Below are positions 1 to 7,965 of a stretch of DNA of 55,190 bases, one piece after another; positions within the stretch are counted from its first letter, which is position 1; every line of letters starts with the position of its first letter. The position numbers and the translations under genes are program-made. This stretch comes from Campylobacteraceae bacterium (lineage in GTDB: Bacteria > Campylobacterota > Campylobacteria > Campylobacterales > Arcobacteraceae): assembly GCA_013215945.1 (NCBI GenBank), contig JABSOM010000018.1, positions 1 through 55,190 on the forward strand. Direction: 5' to 3'. The notes below the pieces were generated by a model. The model searched no databases, had not been told where the DNA came from, and saw only the letters and a program-made list of their open reading frames with translations.

Positions 1-30
1 CCTTGTCGGAAACGTAGGCCGTTGCCAGAT
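1..30 (+). rRNA. rrf: 5S ribosomal RNA, 3' end (partial)
   Basis: The first ~30 bases match the conserved 3' end of 5S rRNA: the GGAAACGTAGG segment followed by GTTGCCAG, equivalent to the GAGAGTAGG...CTGCCAGG ending of other bacteria. The stretch is much richer in G+C than its surroundings, as expected for rRNA, and is followed at once by a strong rho-independent terminator. The rest of the rRNA operon must lie upstream of the window on the + strand. The exact 3' end is uncertain by a few bases. Two short open frames run through it but have no support as protein. Confidence 0.8.
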
Positions 31-43
31 TTAAGTATTTTAT

Positions 44-94
44 AAAGCTTATATGAATTTCAACTTTAGTTGTTTTTCATATAAGCTTTTTTTT
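44..94 (+). terminator. Rho-independent terminator of the rRNA operon
   Basis: A perfect 14-bp stem (44-57 with 76-89, AAAGCTTATATGAA and its complement) closes an 18-nt loop and runs into a T tract ending at 94. It sits directly after the 5S rRNA end. Confidence 0.85.
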
Positions 95-114
95 AATTTA
101 AAATTCTATTTAAT

Positions 115-190
115 GCTTGCATAGCTCTAACGGTAGAGCAAGTCCATGGTAAGGACGAGGTTCCAGGTTCAAATCCCGGTGTGAGCACCA
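115..190 (+). tRNA. tRNA-Thr (GGT), with unusual pairing
   Basis: A 76-nt cloverleaf with encoded CCA: acceptor GCTTGCA/TGTGAGC, D stem GCTC/GAGC, anticodon loop ATGGTAA (anticodon GGT, Thr), T loop TTCAAAT. Several positions are abnormal: two T-G wobbles in the acceptor, an A-G mismatch at the top of the anticodon stem (27-43), an A-C mismatch in the T stem (51-63), T instead of the near-invariant A14, and A at position 32 where a pyrimidine is usual. It may be a working but divergent tRNA-Thr or a decaying copy downstream of the rRNA operon. Its own promoter is not obvious, and the terminator at 44-94 lies between it and 5S. Confidence 0.7.
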
Positions 191-299
191 CTTTAAATAT
201 GATTTCCCTACACATGTAACAATTAACCTTTTAACTAAATATATTCATATTGAGTTATATTACAATTTTAACGTATTCCTTCAAAAGAGATTTTATAGA

Positions 300-710
300 T
301 TATTTTTTGTAATTATTACAATTATTTTGAATACCCTCTAATTCAATATTTAAAGCAATTGAAGATATAGAAATTTCTATCATTGTAATTATTAATGAAA
401 TACACATAGCTAATAAAGATAAAACAAAAACTATTTTTCCATAATAATCGTATTGGAAAAATAAAAAAAACATTGAAAAAGTGCATAATAATAAAGAAAA
501 TGCACCAAAAAGTTGCATCCATTTTATTAGTTCAATTCTATTTTTTAAATTAAAAATTTGTCTTGTAACTTGTTCTATTTTACCTTTATTTGAATTCTTT
601 GTTAAGCCTCTAATTAATTGCCCTGTTGTTAAAAATCTGTTGGTATAGGCTAATAATAGTAAAGAAATTGCGGGAAACAACAACGCTGGTGTTGAAATAT
701 CTAATATCAT
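300..710 (-). CDS. DUF2721 family membrane protein
   Basis: 136 aa. The N-terminus (ISTPALLFPAISLLLLAYTN) is the hallmark of DUF2721, a family of small bacterial inner-membrane proteins of unknown function. Three hydrophobic segments are visible at about residues 6-24, 62-84 and 92-115, with a basic cytoplasmic stretch between the first two. A Shine-Dalgarno AAGGA lies 6 nt before the ATG. The start is only 21 nt after the stop of the diguanylate cyclase gene on the same strand, so the two are probably cotranscribed. No catalytic motif can be seen, and no function is proposed. Confidence 0.8.
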   Translation of the reverse strand: MILDISTPALLFPAISLLLLAYTNRFLTTGQLIRGLTKNSNKGKIEQVTRQIFNLKNRIELIKWMQLFGAFSLLLCTFSMFFLFFQYDYYGKIVFVLSLLAMCISLIITMIEISISSIALNIELEGIQNNCNNYKK

Positions 711-731
711 AAAAAATCCTTATATAGTATA

Positions 732-2042
732 TTATTGTTGAAAAACTCTATAGGTATTCCTACCCGCTTCTTTTGCTTGATATAAGGCAATATCAGCTTT
801 ATCCAAGAGGGTAGAAAGACTTTTATCTTCTTTATTCATTGATACTAAACCTAAACTAATAGTACAATGTATCTTGAGTGTTGACGTAGTATAGAGATGT
901 GAATCAATATTAAATCTAATTTTTTCAGCCAATTCTTTTGCTCCATTAATATTGGTATCTTTAAGTATGATGGCAAATTCTTCTCCTCCAATTCTTGCTA
1001 GTACATCTGTATCTCTTATAGTATTTTGAATAGTAAGTGAAATAAATTTTAAAACTTCATCCCCAATATTATGTCCATGATTATCGTTAATTTTCTTGAA
1101 AAAATCAATATCAATTGCAATAAGGCAAAAAGAAGTGTTGTGTCGTTTAGATAATTTGAAAAGTTTGTCACCTAATTCAAAAAAATATCTTCTGTTAGAA
1201 ATTTTTGTTAAATAATCTATTGTAGAAATTTTAATGAGTTTTGCATTAGATGTTTTTAACTTTTTACTTGTAAGTTCCAGTTTTTTGGTTCTTTCCTTAA
1301 CTTTGTATTCTAAGTTTTGATTTAATTTTTCAATGATATATTGTCTTTTATTTATTATTTTTAAAAAATAGAAGGCTATAAAGCCAAAAACAATAGCTAT
1401 TAAAAGAGTAATACCATATAAAATATTAGATTTATTTTTTATTTCATTTACATTTTCTAAATAAGATTGAATAGGTATACTAACTCTTAAGCCTCCAATT
1501 ACGTCATTTAATTTATATTCCTGAGCTTCGTGGCAGGATATGCAAGAACTTTTTACTTTAAGTGATCCTAAAAAATTATATTTGTCTTTCGCAATTTCAG
1601 TGTAGTACTTTTCACTTTTTTTATCTTTTAAATAAAGCAAAGCTCTTTTTTCAAAGCCATCAGGACTATTATCTGGGTTAAGTGGTCTTAGACTAGTTAT
1701 TCTAAAAAAATAATCACCATGTTTATTTGCTAATTCAGATATTTGTCTGGTCATCCACGCTGGATTGATTTTAATTAATACTTTATTTTCTTTAGTATAG
1801 AGAATATTGTCTTCTAAATAAGGATTGGGTTTTATATTGTCGTGCTGTATAACATAAACAGATTTATGATCAGAATTCCATTGTCTGGTATAAGTCATAG
1901 ATTTAAAGTTAGATAATGCTTCTTGAAATAACATTTCTTTTGACATTGTAAGATAGGATAATTGACTGTAATTAATATAATAAAACATCAATGATACTAG
2001 CGTGGATATGCTTATTAAGATAAATAGAATATATTTTTTCAT
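732..2042 (-). CDS. Diguanylate cyclase with DUF3365/Tll0287-like CxxCH sensor domain
   Basis: 436 aa, predicted to make cyclic di-GMP from two GTP. An N-terminal membrane segment (about 3-22) is followed by a periplasmic domain of the DUF3365 (Tll0287-like) type carrying a covalent-heme motif C167-I-S-C170-H171. A second membrane segment (about 208-228), a coiled coil and a C-terminal GGDEF domain (about 270-436) follow. The active site reads GGEEF (352-356) and is preceded at the canonical 5-residue spacing by RDTD, an intact RxxD inhibitory I-site, so a catalytically competent, feedback-inhibited enzyme is expected. The heme motif suggests redox, NO or O2 sensing, which is inference. Shine-Dalgarno is weak. 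Upstream of and probably cotranscribed with the DUF2721 gene. Confidence 0.88.
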   Translation of the reverse strand: MKKYILFILISISTLVSLMFYYINYSQLSYLTMSKEMLFQEALSNFKSMTYTRQWNSDHKSVYVIQHDNIKPNPYLEDNILYTKENKVLIKINPAWMTRQISELANKHGDYFFRITSLRPLNPDNSPDGFEKRALLYLKDKKSEKYYTEIAKDKYNFLGSLKVKSSCISCHEAQEYKLNDVIGGLRVSIPIQSYLENVNEIKNKSNILYGITLLIAIVFGFIAFYFLKIINKRQYIIEKLNQNLEYKVKERTKKLELTSKKLKTSNAKLIKISTIDYLTKISNRRYFFELGDKLFKLSKRHNTSFCLIAIDIDFFKKINDNHGHNIGDEVLKFISLTIQNTIRDTDVLARIGGEEFAIILKDTNINGAKELAEKIRFNIDSHLYTTSTLKIHCTISLGLVSMNKEDKSLSTLLDKADIALYQAKEAGRNTYRVFQQ

Positions 2043-2095
2043 TTTTTTACTTTATATATCTTTTATCTTAATAATAGCACAAATAAGATTGTAAC

Positions 2096-2302
2096 TTATC
2101 TGCTCTTTTTTAGTTTGGATTTTTTCTTAACTTTTTTCTTTTTTAAAACTTTTCTTTTTTCAAAGGCTTTTTTATCTGCAATTTTTGCTAATTTTTTTTT
2201 GCTTGGTTTTGCATTTTTATCAAGTATTTTTCTTGGTTTTTTTGTATAAACTTTTTTTTCTTCTTTTACTGGTGTTTCCGTTATTTCTACTTCTTCAATC
2301 AT
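2096..2302 (-). CDS. Small lysine-rich basic protein, unknown
   Basis: 68 aa. The first ~15 residues are acidic; the rest is almost entirely Lys/Arg with Ala and Leu, ending in KKKKVKKKSKLKKSR. I recognise no family. A Shine-Dalgarno AAAGG lies 6 nt before the ATG, which supports a real gene. The composition suggests binding to nucleic acid or ribosomes, but low-complexity A-rich DNA can also give such ORFs by chance. It lies between the diguanylate cyclase and the zinc-ribbon gene on the same strand. Confidence 0.55.
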   Translation of the reverse strand: MIEEVEITETPVKEEKKVYTKKPRKILDKNAKPSKKKLAKIADKKAFEKRKVLKKKKVKKKSKLKKSR

Positions 2303-2373
2303 TGTATGCCTTTATATTTGCACAATTATAGCTAATTTTATTATATAAAGTACAATATGCAACTTATTTAAGA

Positions 2374-2775
2374 TTATTCTTCTTTACAATCAATATCAAA
2401 TAAAATACTGGCACCATATTCATAATCTAAAGCAATGTATTTTTTGTATTTTATTTTTTTAAAAACACTTTTATTGTTTTCGTAAAATACTTTTTTTGAT
2501 GAAAGTTCTACTATTGTATCCTCTTCATTTAATATTGAACGCACATCTTTATGTTTTAACCAGTAACCATATCTTGAAAAAGTATTTTGCCAAAGCCTAA
2601 AAGAGCAGGTCGAATCTTTTGTAAGTTCGAAAACTTCGCCATCATCTTCTGTATACCAATTAGCATTTGAACAAGCATATAGTTCGACTTTTTTACCTCT
2701 TATTTCTTTTTTTCTTATTTCAATATTTCCAACTTTACATGAGGGGCAAATGCCTAGAGTTTTAATAAATGACAT
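2374..2775 (-). CDS. Topoisomerase-type zinc-ribbon protein, function unknown
   Basis: 133 aa. Four cysteines (CPSC at 10-13, C35 in YACSN, C57 in STCSFRLW) are spaced like the zinc ribbons at the C-terminus of type IA topoisomerases, including the CSF-x-xW ending. The protein is too short to be a topoisomerase; this is a stand-alone ribbon with a ~70-residue C-terminal part I do not recognise. Shine-Dalgarno AAGGA is 5-6 nt before the ATG. DNA or RNA binding is a reasonable guess from the fold only. Confidence 0.65.
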   Translation of the reverse strand: MSFIKTLGICPSCKVGNIEIRKKEIRGKKVELYACSNANWYTEDDGEVFELTKDSTCSFRLWQNTFSRYGYWLKHKDVRSILNEEDTIVELSSKKVFYENNKSVFKKIKYKKYIALDYEYGASILFDIDCKEE

Positions 2776-2998
2776 ATTAGTCCTTTTCTTTTTTTAATTA
2801 TAGGAAAGAAAGAAAGATATAATCAAATATATGACAAATTGTAATAATTTATCATAAAATATAAATAATTATAAGTGTTTGTTTTTATAAAGAACGGGTG
2901 CAATTATTGTGCTATAAGGTAAGCTTAATACTAATGTAATATTATATATCACTTAAAAATAATTTTAATTTTTGATTTGTATTTAAAGAAAGGCAAAA

Positions 2999-4804
2999 AT
3001 GAAAAAAACAAACTCCATAACTTTTAAGCTTAGTACTGTTTTTATTAGTATTCTTTTACTCTCTTTTGTCATTATTATGTCTTATAACTATTATAAATCT
3101 TCTTTGCATTCATATGCGTATATTAATAAAGTTACGGATGAGTTGGCTTTAAAAACTATTTCACGCACAAGTGCTTATTTAAATGATGCAAATACGCCTT
3201 TGAGGGTAATCTCAAGCATCACTCCTTCTGAAATTTTTTCTAATTATGAAAATACTTTATCTGTAATGAATGAGTATATTCATACCAATAAACATTTAGC
3301 AAGTATTTTTATTGGAGACAAAAATGGGAATTTTTTTCAAGTTAGAAGAGAACCTGCTTTTGCACTTAGAATTATAAAAAAACAAGATGATGTGTTTATG
3401 GATACTTGGACATATGATAATAATAAAATTGTAAAAAAACTAGCTACTTATGATGCAAGAACACGTACTTGGTATAAAGATGCAAAAAAGAATAAAATTT
3501 CTATATCTGAACCTTATTTATTTTCTTCGACGGGCAAACTTGGAATTACTGTTTATTATGCTTTTTATGAGAATGAAAAAAAATCATATGTGGTCGCAAG
3601 CGATATTTCATTGAGCTCTTTAAGCTCTTTTATTAAAAATGAGGCCAATAGTATTGGAGGGGTGATTTCTTTAATTAGTTCAATAGGCGATATTATAGTT
3701 TCTTCTGAGGACGTTATTAATAAAAACTCTTTATTAAAAAATATAAATAAACTTGATTTTAATAATGTAACTATTCAAAGTGCAAAAGCTTATTTAAATG
3801 GGAATAAAACAGGTCGTTTTAAAGATAAAGAAGGCGATACCTATGTATATATTGGAAAAAACTTTAATCCCAGTGAAAATTTATCCTGGAATATTGTTAT
3901 TTCAGTTCCAGAGGGTAAAATCTTAGAAGGTGTAAATAATACTTTTTTTGAAACACTTATTATTTCTTTTATTATCTTAATTTTATTTTTATTAATCGCT
4001 TTAAAAATATCTCAGGGTTTATCAAAACCAATAATACGTTTATCTGAAGATATTAAAAACCTAGAACAACTGGATTTAGATATCTTAATTGATAACAGTT
4101 CTACCATTACAGAGATTAATACTGCACAGAATTCTCTTATTTCTTTACGACTTGGTTTAAAATCATTTTCAAAATATATGCCTTCGGATTTGGTAAAAAT
4201 TCTAATTAAAAGTAAAAAAGAGATTAAAATTGGTGGAAGTGAAAAAAACTTAGCCATTATGTTTACTGATATTGAAAGTTTTACAACAATATCTGAAAAA
4301 CTGCTAACAAAAGATTTGACGCAGTATTTATCAGAATATTTTGATGTAATGGAAAAAGTCATCTCAAGTCACGAAGGTACTATTGATAAATATATTGGTG
4401 ATGCTGTTATGGCTTTTTGGGGTGCACCTCTTGATATTGAAGATCCTATTGAAAAAGCAGTAAGATCATCTCTTATTTTACAAGAAAAACTTTTAGTTTT
4501 TAATGATGAATTATTTAAAAAAGTAGGAGTTAGGTTTAATACCAGAATTGGTGTTCATTATGGTAAAACACTTGTTGGTAATATTGGAAGTAATGACAGA
4601 ATGAATTATACAATAATAGGTGACAACGTAAATATAGCAGCAAGACTTGAGAATATAAATAAAGTCTATAAAACTAAAATTATAATTTCCAATGAAGTTT
4701 ATGAAAAAATTGCTTCAAATTTTGATATTGTTTATTTGGATGAGTTGGCGTTGAAAGGCAAAAGCATTTCAACAAAAATTTATGAAGTAAGAGGTCTTTT
4801 ATAA
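2999..4804 (+). CDS. Cache-domain class III adenylate/guanylate cyclase (first of tandem pair)
   Basis: 601 aa membrane-bound nucleotidyl cyclase. TM1 (about 10-30), a periplasmic dCache-type sensor (about 35-300, with the RTRTWYKDA motif near 154-162), TM2 (about 318-336), a HAMP-like linker and a class III catalytic domain (about 400-600). Catalytic residues all look present: metal-binding D424 (FTDIE) and D468 (KYIGD), purine-selecting K464 and T538 (NYTIIGD), transition-state N545 and R549 (VNIAAR). The Lys/Thr pair suggests class IIIb adenylate cyclase. Shine-Dalgarno AAAGG sits 7 nt before the ATG. The next gene is a paralogue starting on the base after this stop codon, so the two form one transcript. 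The sensed ligand is unknown. Confidence 0.9.
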   Translation: MKKTNSITFKLSTVFISILLLSFVIIMSYNYYKSSLHSYAYINKVTDELALKTISRTSAYLNDANTPLRVISSITPSEIFSNYENTLSVMNEYIHTNKHLASIFIGDKNGNFFQVRREPAFALRIIKKQDDVFMDTWTYDNNKIVKKLATYDARTRTWYKDAKKNKISISEPYLFSSTGKLGITVYYAFYENEKKSYVVASDISLSSLSSFIKNEANSIGGVISLISSIGDIIVSSEDVINKNSLLKNINKLDFNNVTIQSAKAYLNGNKTGRFKDKEGDTYVYIGKNFNPSENLSWNIVISVPEGKILEGVNNTFFETLIISFIILILFLLIALKISQGLSKPIIRLSEDIKNLEQLDLDILIDNSSTITEINTAQNSLISLRLGLKSFSKYMPSDLVKILIKSKKEIKIGGSEKNLAIMFTDIESFTTISEKLLTKDLTQYLSEYFDVMEKVISSHEGTIDKYIGDAVMAFWGAPLDIEDPIEKAVRSSLILQEKLLVFNDELFKKVGVRFNTRIGVHYGKTLVGNIGSNDRMNYTIIGDNVNIAARLENINKVYKTKIIISNEVYEKIASNFDIVYLDELALKGKSISTKIYEVRGLL

Positions 4805-6625
4805 TTGAAAACTAACAATAATAAAAGACCCTTGATAGTTATTTTAAGCCTTGTTTTTGGAAGTTTAATATTCTTGTCTTTTATTATTATAATGTCCTAC
4901 AATTATTACAAAACATCAAAACAATCACATTCTTATATAAATAATGTACAAAATGACTTAGCCTCTAAAACAATTTTTAAAGTAATGGATTATTTAAATG
5001 AAGGGAACAGTGCTTTAAAAATTATTTCAGGGCTTACCCCTTCTTTAATGTTTGATAATTATGAAAATATACATAAAGTAATGGAAGAATATATTAAAGA
5101 TAAAAAACATTTATCAAGTATTTTTATTGCAGATGAAAAAGCGAACTTTATACAAGTCAGAAAAGAACCACATTTTGAAACACGGATTATTAAAAAAATT
5201 AATAATGTCCGCTATGAAACATGGATACGTGATAATAAGGCTAGTTTAAAGGAGCTAAGTAAATACAATCCAACTCTTAGACCCTGGTATAAAAAAGCAC
5301 TAAAAAATCAATTTATTATTTCAAAACCTTATATCTTTGAATCAACCAAAAAACTGGGAATTACTGTTTCTTATGCAAAATATGAAAATAAGAAAAAAGT
5401 ATTAGTAAGCGCTGTTGATATTTCTTTGAATAATTTACTTATTTTTGTAAAAAAAGAAGCCCAAAAGATTAAGGGTATTGTATTAATTATGTCTTCAAGT
5501 GGAGATATTATTGTTTCTTCACAAAATCAAGGAAAAAAAAACACTTCTTTAAATACTATTTATGACTTAGAGAAGAATAATATTGTTGCACTTAGTGCTA
5601 AAGCATATCTAAGAAACAATACTACTATTTTAGATAAGGAAGGTGAAAAATATATTTATGTAGGGAAACAATTCTCTCCTAGTAAAAATTTGTCTTGGAA
5701 TATTCTTATTATTGTTCCTGAAGGTATTGTTTTAAAAGGTATTAAAGAATCCTTTTTTGAAGGTTTGTTTATCTCTATTTTTATGCTTTTATTGTTTATT
5801 CTTATATTAAAAAAGTTTTTAAACAGTATTTCTTTGCCTATAACAAAACTTACTAAAGATATAGAAAGATTAGTTGATTTAGATTTAAAACATGCTATTG
5901 ATAATAATTCAAATATATACGAAATAAAAGTCGCACAAGATGCTTTGATAGCTCTAAAAATTGGACTAAACTCTTTTTCAAAATATGTTCCTAATAATTT
6001 GGTGAAAATTCTTGTAAAAAGCAAAAAAGAAATTAAGATAGGTGGAGAAGAAAAACAATTGGCAATTATGTTTACTGATATAGAAGGTTTTACCTCTATT
6101 AGTGAAGAAATATCCAATCAAGATTTAACCAAATATTTATCGCAATATTTTCACTTAATGCAAGAAATAATTTCACGCAATGAAGGAACTATTGATAAAT
6201 ATATAGGTGATGCCGTAATGGCTTTTTGGGGAGCACCCCTTGATATTAAAAATCCAATACATAAAGCAGTTTTATCTGCTCTTGAAATACAAAAAGTATT
6301 AGAAATTTTTAATACTAACTTATTTAAGAATTTTGGTTTTTCTTTTAAAACCAGAATAGGGCTTCATTATGGAAAAACAATTGTTGGAAACATTGGCTCT
6401 AGTAAAAGAATGAATTATACAATAATTGGTGACAGTGTTAATGTGGCTGCTAGGCTTGAAAATATTAATAAGGTATACCAAACTAAGATTATTGTTTCTT
6501 CGCAGGTTTTTGAAGCGATTAAAGATGATTTCACTTGTAAATACTTGGACAGTATAGAATTAAAAGGAAAATCTGTTGCAACTAAAATATATGAAGTAAA
6601 ATCTTTGAACACTGCGTTAAACTAA
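4805..6625 (+). CDS. Cache-domain class III adenylate/guanylate cyclase (second of tandem pair)
   Basis: 606 aa, same architecture as the upstream gene: TM1 (about 9-31), dCache-type sensor with LRPWYKKA near 159-166, TM2 (about 318-338), HAMP-like linker, class III cyclase domain. Metal ligands D425 and D469, K465 and the NYTIIGDSVNVAARLE segment are conserved, so it should be active, probably as adenylate cyclase. By eye the catalytic halves are much more alike than the sensor halves, which fits duplication followed by change of ligand. The start is TTG immediately after the previous TAA, about 10 nt after an AGAGG; later ATG codons fall inside TM1. Ends in a bidirectional terminator. Confidence 0.88.
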   Translation: MKTNNNKRPLIVILSLVFGSLIFLSFIIIMSYNYYKTSKQSHSYINNVQNDLASKTIFKVMDYLNEGNSALKIISGLTPSLMFDNYENIHKVMEEYIKDKKHLSSIFIADEKANFIQVRKEPHFETRIIKKINNVRYETWIRDNKASLKELSKYNPTLRPWYKKALKNQFIISKPYIFESTKKLGITVSYAKYENKKKVLVSAVDISLNNLLIFVKKEAQKIKGIVLIMSSSGDIIVSSQNQGKKNTSLNTIYDLEKNNIVALSAKAYLRNNTTILDKEGEKYIYVGKQFSPSKNLSWNILIIVPEGIVLKGIKESFFEGLFISIFMLLLFILILKKFLNSISLPITKLTKDIERLVDLDLKHAIDNNSNIYEIKVAQDALIALKIGLNSFSKYVPNNLVKILVKSKKEIKIGGEEKQLAIMFTDIEGFTSISEEISNQDLTKYLSQYFHLMQEIISRNEGTIDKYIGDAVMAFWGAPLDIKNPIHKAVLSALEIQKVLEIFNTNLFKNFGFSFKTRIGLHYGKTIVGNIGSSKRMNYTIIGDSVNVAARLENINKVYQTKIIVSSQVFEAIKDDFTCKYLDSIELKGKSVATKIYEVKSLNTALN

Positions 6626-6655
6626 GTTACTAAATCTTATTTAGTAACTTTTAAA
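6624..6655. terminator. Bidirectional terminator between convergent genes
   Basis: A perfect 12-bp stem (6624-6635 with 6639-6650, AAGTTACTAAAT) with a 3-nt loop and T-rich flanks. It contains the stop codons of both the second cyclase (+) and the MotB-like gene (-). Confidence 0.8.
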
Positions 6656-7965
6656 ATAGCTTCTATTTCTTTTATTGCTTCTTCATTTTTTAGTGAGAAC
6701 TTTATTTCAATTCGTCTTGAAGCTTCTTTATCTTCTATATTGTTTTTATAAACTGGATCTAAATAAGAACGCCCACTTGAAATTACTAAATGTCTTAGTT
6801 TGTCTTTTCTCTTAAAGTCTTGTGCAAAAATAAAATCCATCACAGCAAAGGCTCTTTTTTGTGAAAGATTTAAGTTGTATAAAAAACTACCAACAGAGTT
6901 AGTATGCCCTTCAATAATGATTTTATCAATGTGTTTATTAATGTCATCATTTTCTAAAATGGTATTAAAATAATTGTAAACCGCTTTTTTTAATGCTTTT
7001 TTAGCCTCTGGTTTTAACTGTGATTTTCCTTGTTCAAACAAAACATTAGAAGAAAGAATGATTTTCCCACTTTGTGCATCAATTTTAATATCACTGCCCA
7101 AAGATTTTTTTAATAAAGAAATGACTTTTACTTTCATTCCTGTAAAGTTCTTGATTTTATTTTTAGTAATAACTAAGTCTTGGGCAACAGCTGCAAATTT
7201 ATCTTCTTTTTCTTGTATTCGTATTTTTAATAAACGAATTTCATCATCTAAAGAATCACTGTTTTGTTTAAAGTCTTCTAAAAGAACCTTTTTTTCTAAG
7301 ATTGTTTTTAGAAGTTCTTGCAGGTTTTGGTTTTTTTCATCTATTACAATATAAGAAGAATTTAGACTCTCTAATAATAAATCATTCTTTTTAGAAATAT
7401 TCTTAAGTTCTTTGTCTTTATTGTTGTTTGTTGTTAAGAGTTTTTTAATATTTTCATCTAAAGAAATGATTAAAATTTTATTTTTCAATAAATCTTGTTC
7501 TTTATTTTTTAATAAAACACTGGTATTTGAAAGTATTTGACTTTGATCTTTAAACTCTTTATCTTTAAGGCTTAAATATATTTTTAAATCATCTTTTTCT
7601 TTTATTAAATCAAGTAAAATAATTTCTTTATTTTTTAGGAGTTCATTTTTTTCATCAAGCGTTTTTGTACTTTTTACAAGGTTTTGTGTATTTACTTTTA
7701 ATGCAGCAGATGTTTGTTTTAATTCTTTAAGTGTTAAAGAGATTTTTTCATTTTTTTCATTTATAAGTTTTTTTGCCTGTATTAATGCAGAACTTTCAGT
7801 ATTTAAAGAATCCTGTAATAATTCAGACTTTTTCTCCAAAAATGAATACTTAACAATAATTGCACCAATAAGTAAGATAAATACAAACAATAATCCTGCC
7901 ATTAAATCTGCATAAGAAATCCAGAAGTTGGTATTATTATTGTTGTTATTATTATTTCTTTTCAT
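6637..7965 (-). CDS. MotB/OmpA-domain protein with long coiled coil, ZorB-like
   Basis: 442 aa from the ATG at 7965; a GTG at 7968 is an alternative start. Order: a run of eight Asn (4-11), one TM (about 15-37) with the MotB-type proton-carrying Asp in SYADLMAG (D20), a long periplasmic coiled coil (about 40-270), and an OmpA-like peptidoglycan-binding domain (about 300-430, with IIIEGHTNSVG and EASRRIEIKF). It should form the rotor/stator partner of the MotA/ExbB-like protein whose gene overlaps its start by 14-17 nt. The pair resembles ZorA/ZorB of the Zorya defence system and similar orphan stator pairs. The real role is unknown; MotB itself is shorter and lacks this coiled coil. Confidence 0.82.
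   Translation of the reverse strand: MKRNNNNNNNNTNFWISYADLMAGLLFVFILLIGAIIVKYSFLEKKSELLQDSLNTESSALIQAKKLINEKNEKISLTLKELKQTSAALKVNTQNLVKSTKTLDEKNELLKNKEIILLDLIKEKDDLKIYLSLKDKEFKDQSQILSNTSVLLKNKEQDLLKNKILIISLDENIKKLLTTNNNKDKELKNISKKNDLLLESLNSSYIVIDEKNQNLQELLKTILEKKVLLEDFKQNSDSLDDEIRLLKIRIQEKEDKFAAVAQDLVITKNKIKNFTGMKVKVISLLKKSLGSDIKIDAQSGKIILSSNVLFEQGKSQLKPEAKKALKKAVYNYFNTILENDDINKHIDKIIIEGHTNSVGSFLYNLNLSQKRAFAVMDFIFAQDFKRKDKLRHLVISSGRSYLDPVYKNNIEDKEASRRIEIKFSLKNEEAIKEIEAILKVTK

Noticed and set aside
1-45. C-terminus of a protein gene at the window edge
   Set aside because: Short open frames exist, but the bases match the conserved 3' end of 5S rRNA and are followed by an rRNA-type terminator.
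5656-6117. 153-codon antisense frame inside the second cyclase
   Set aside because: Shadow of the cyclase coding strand; no family features.
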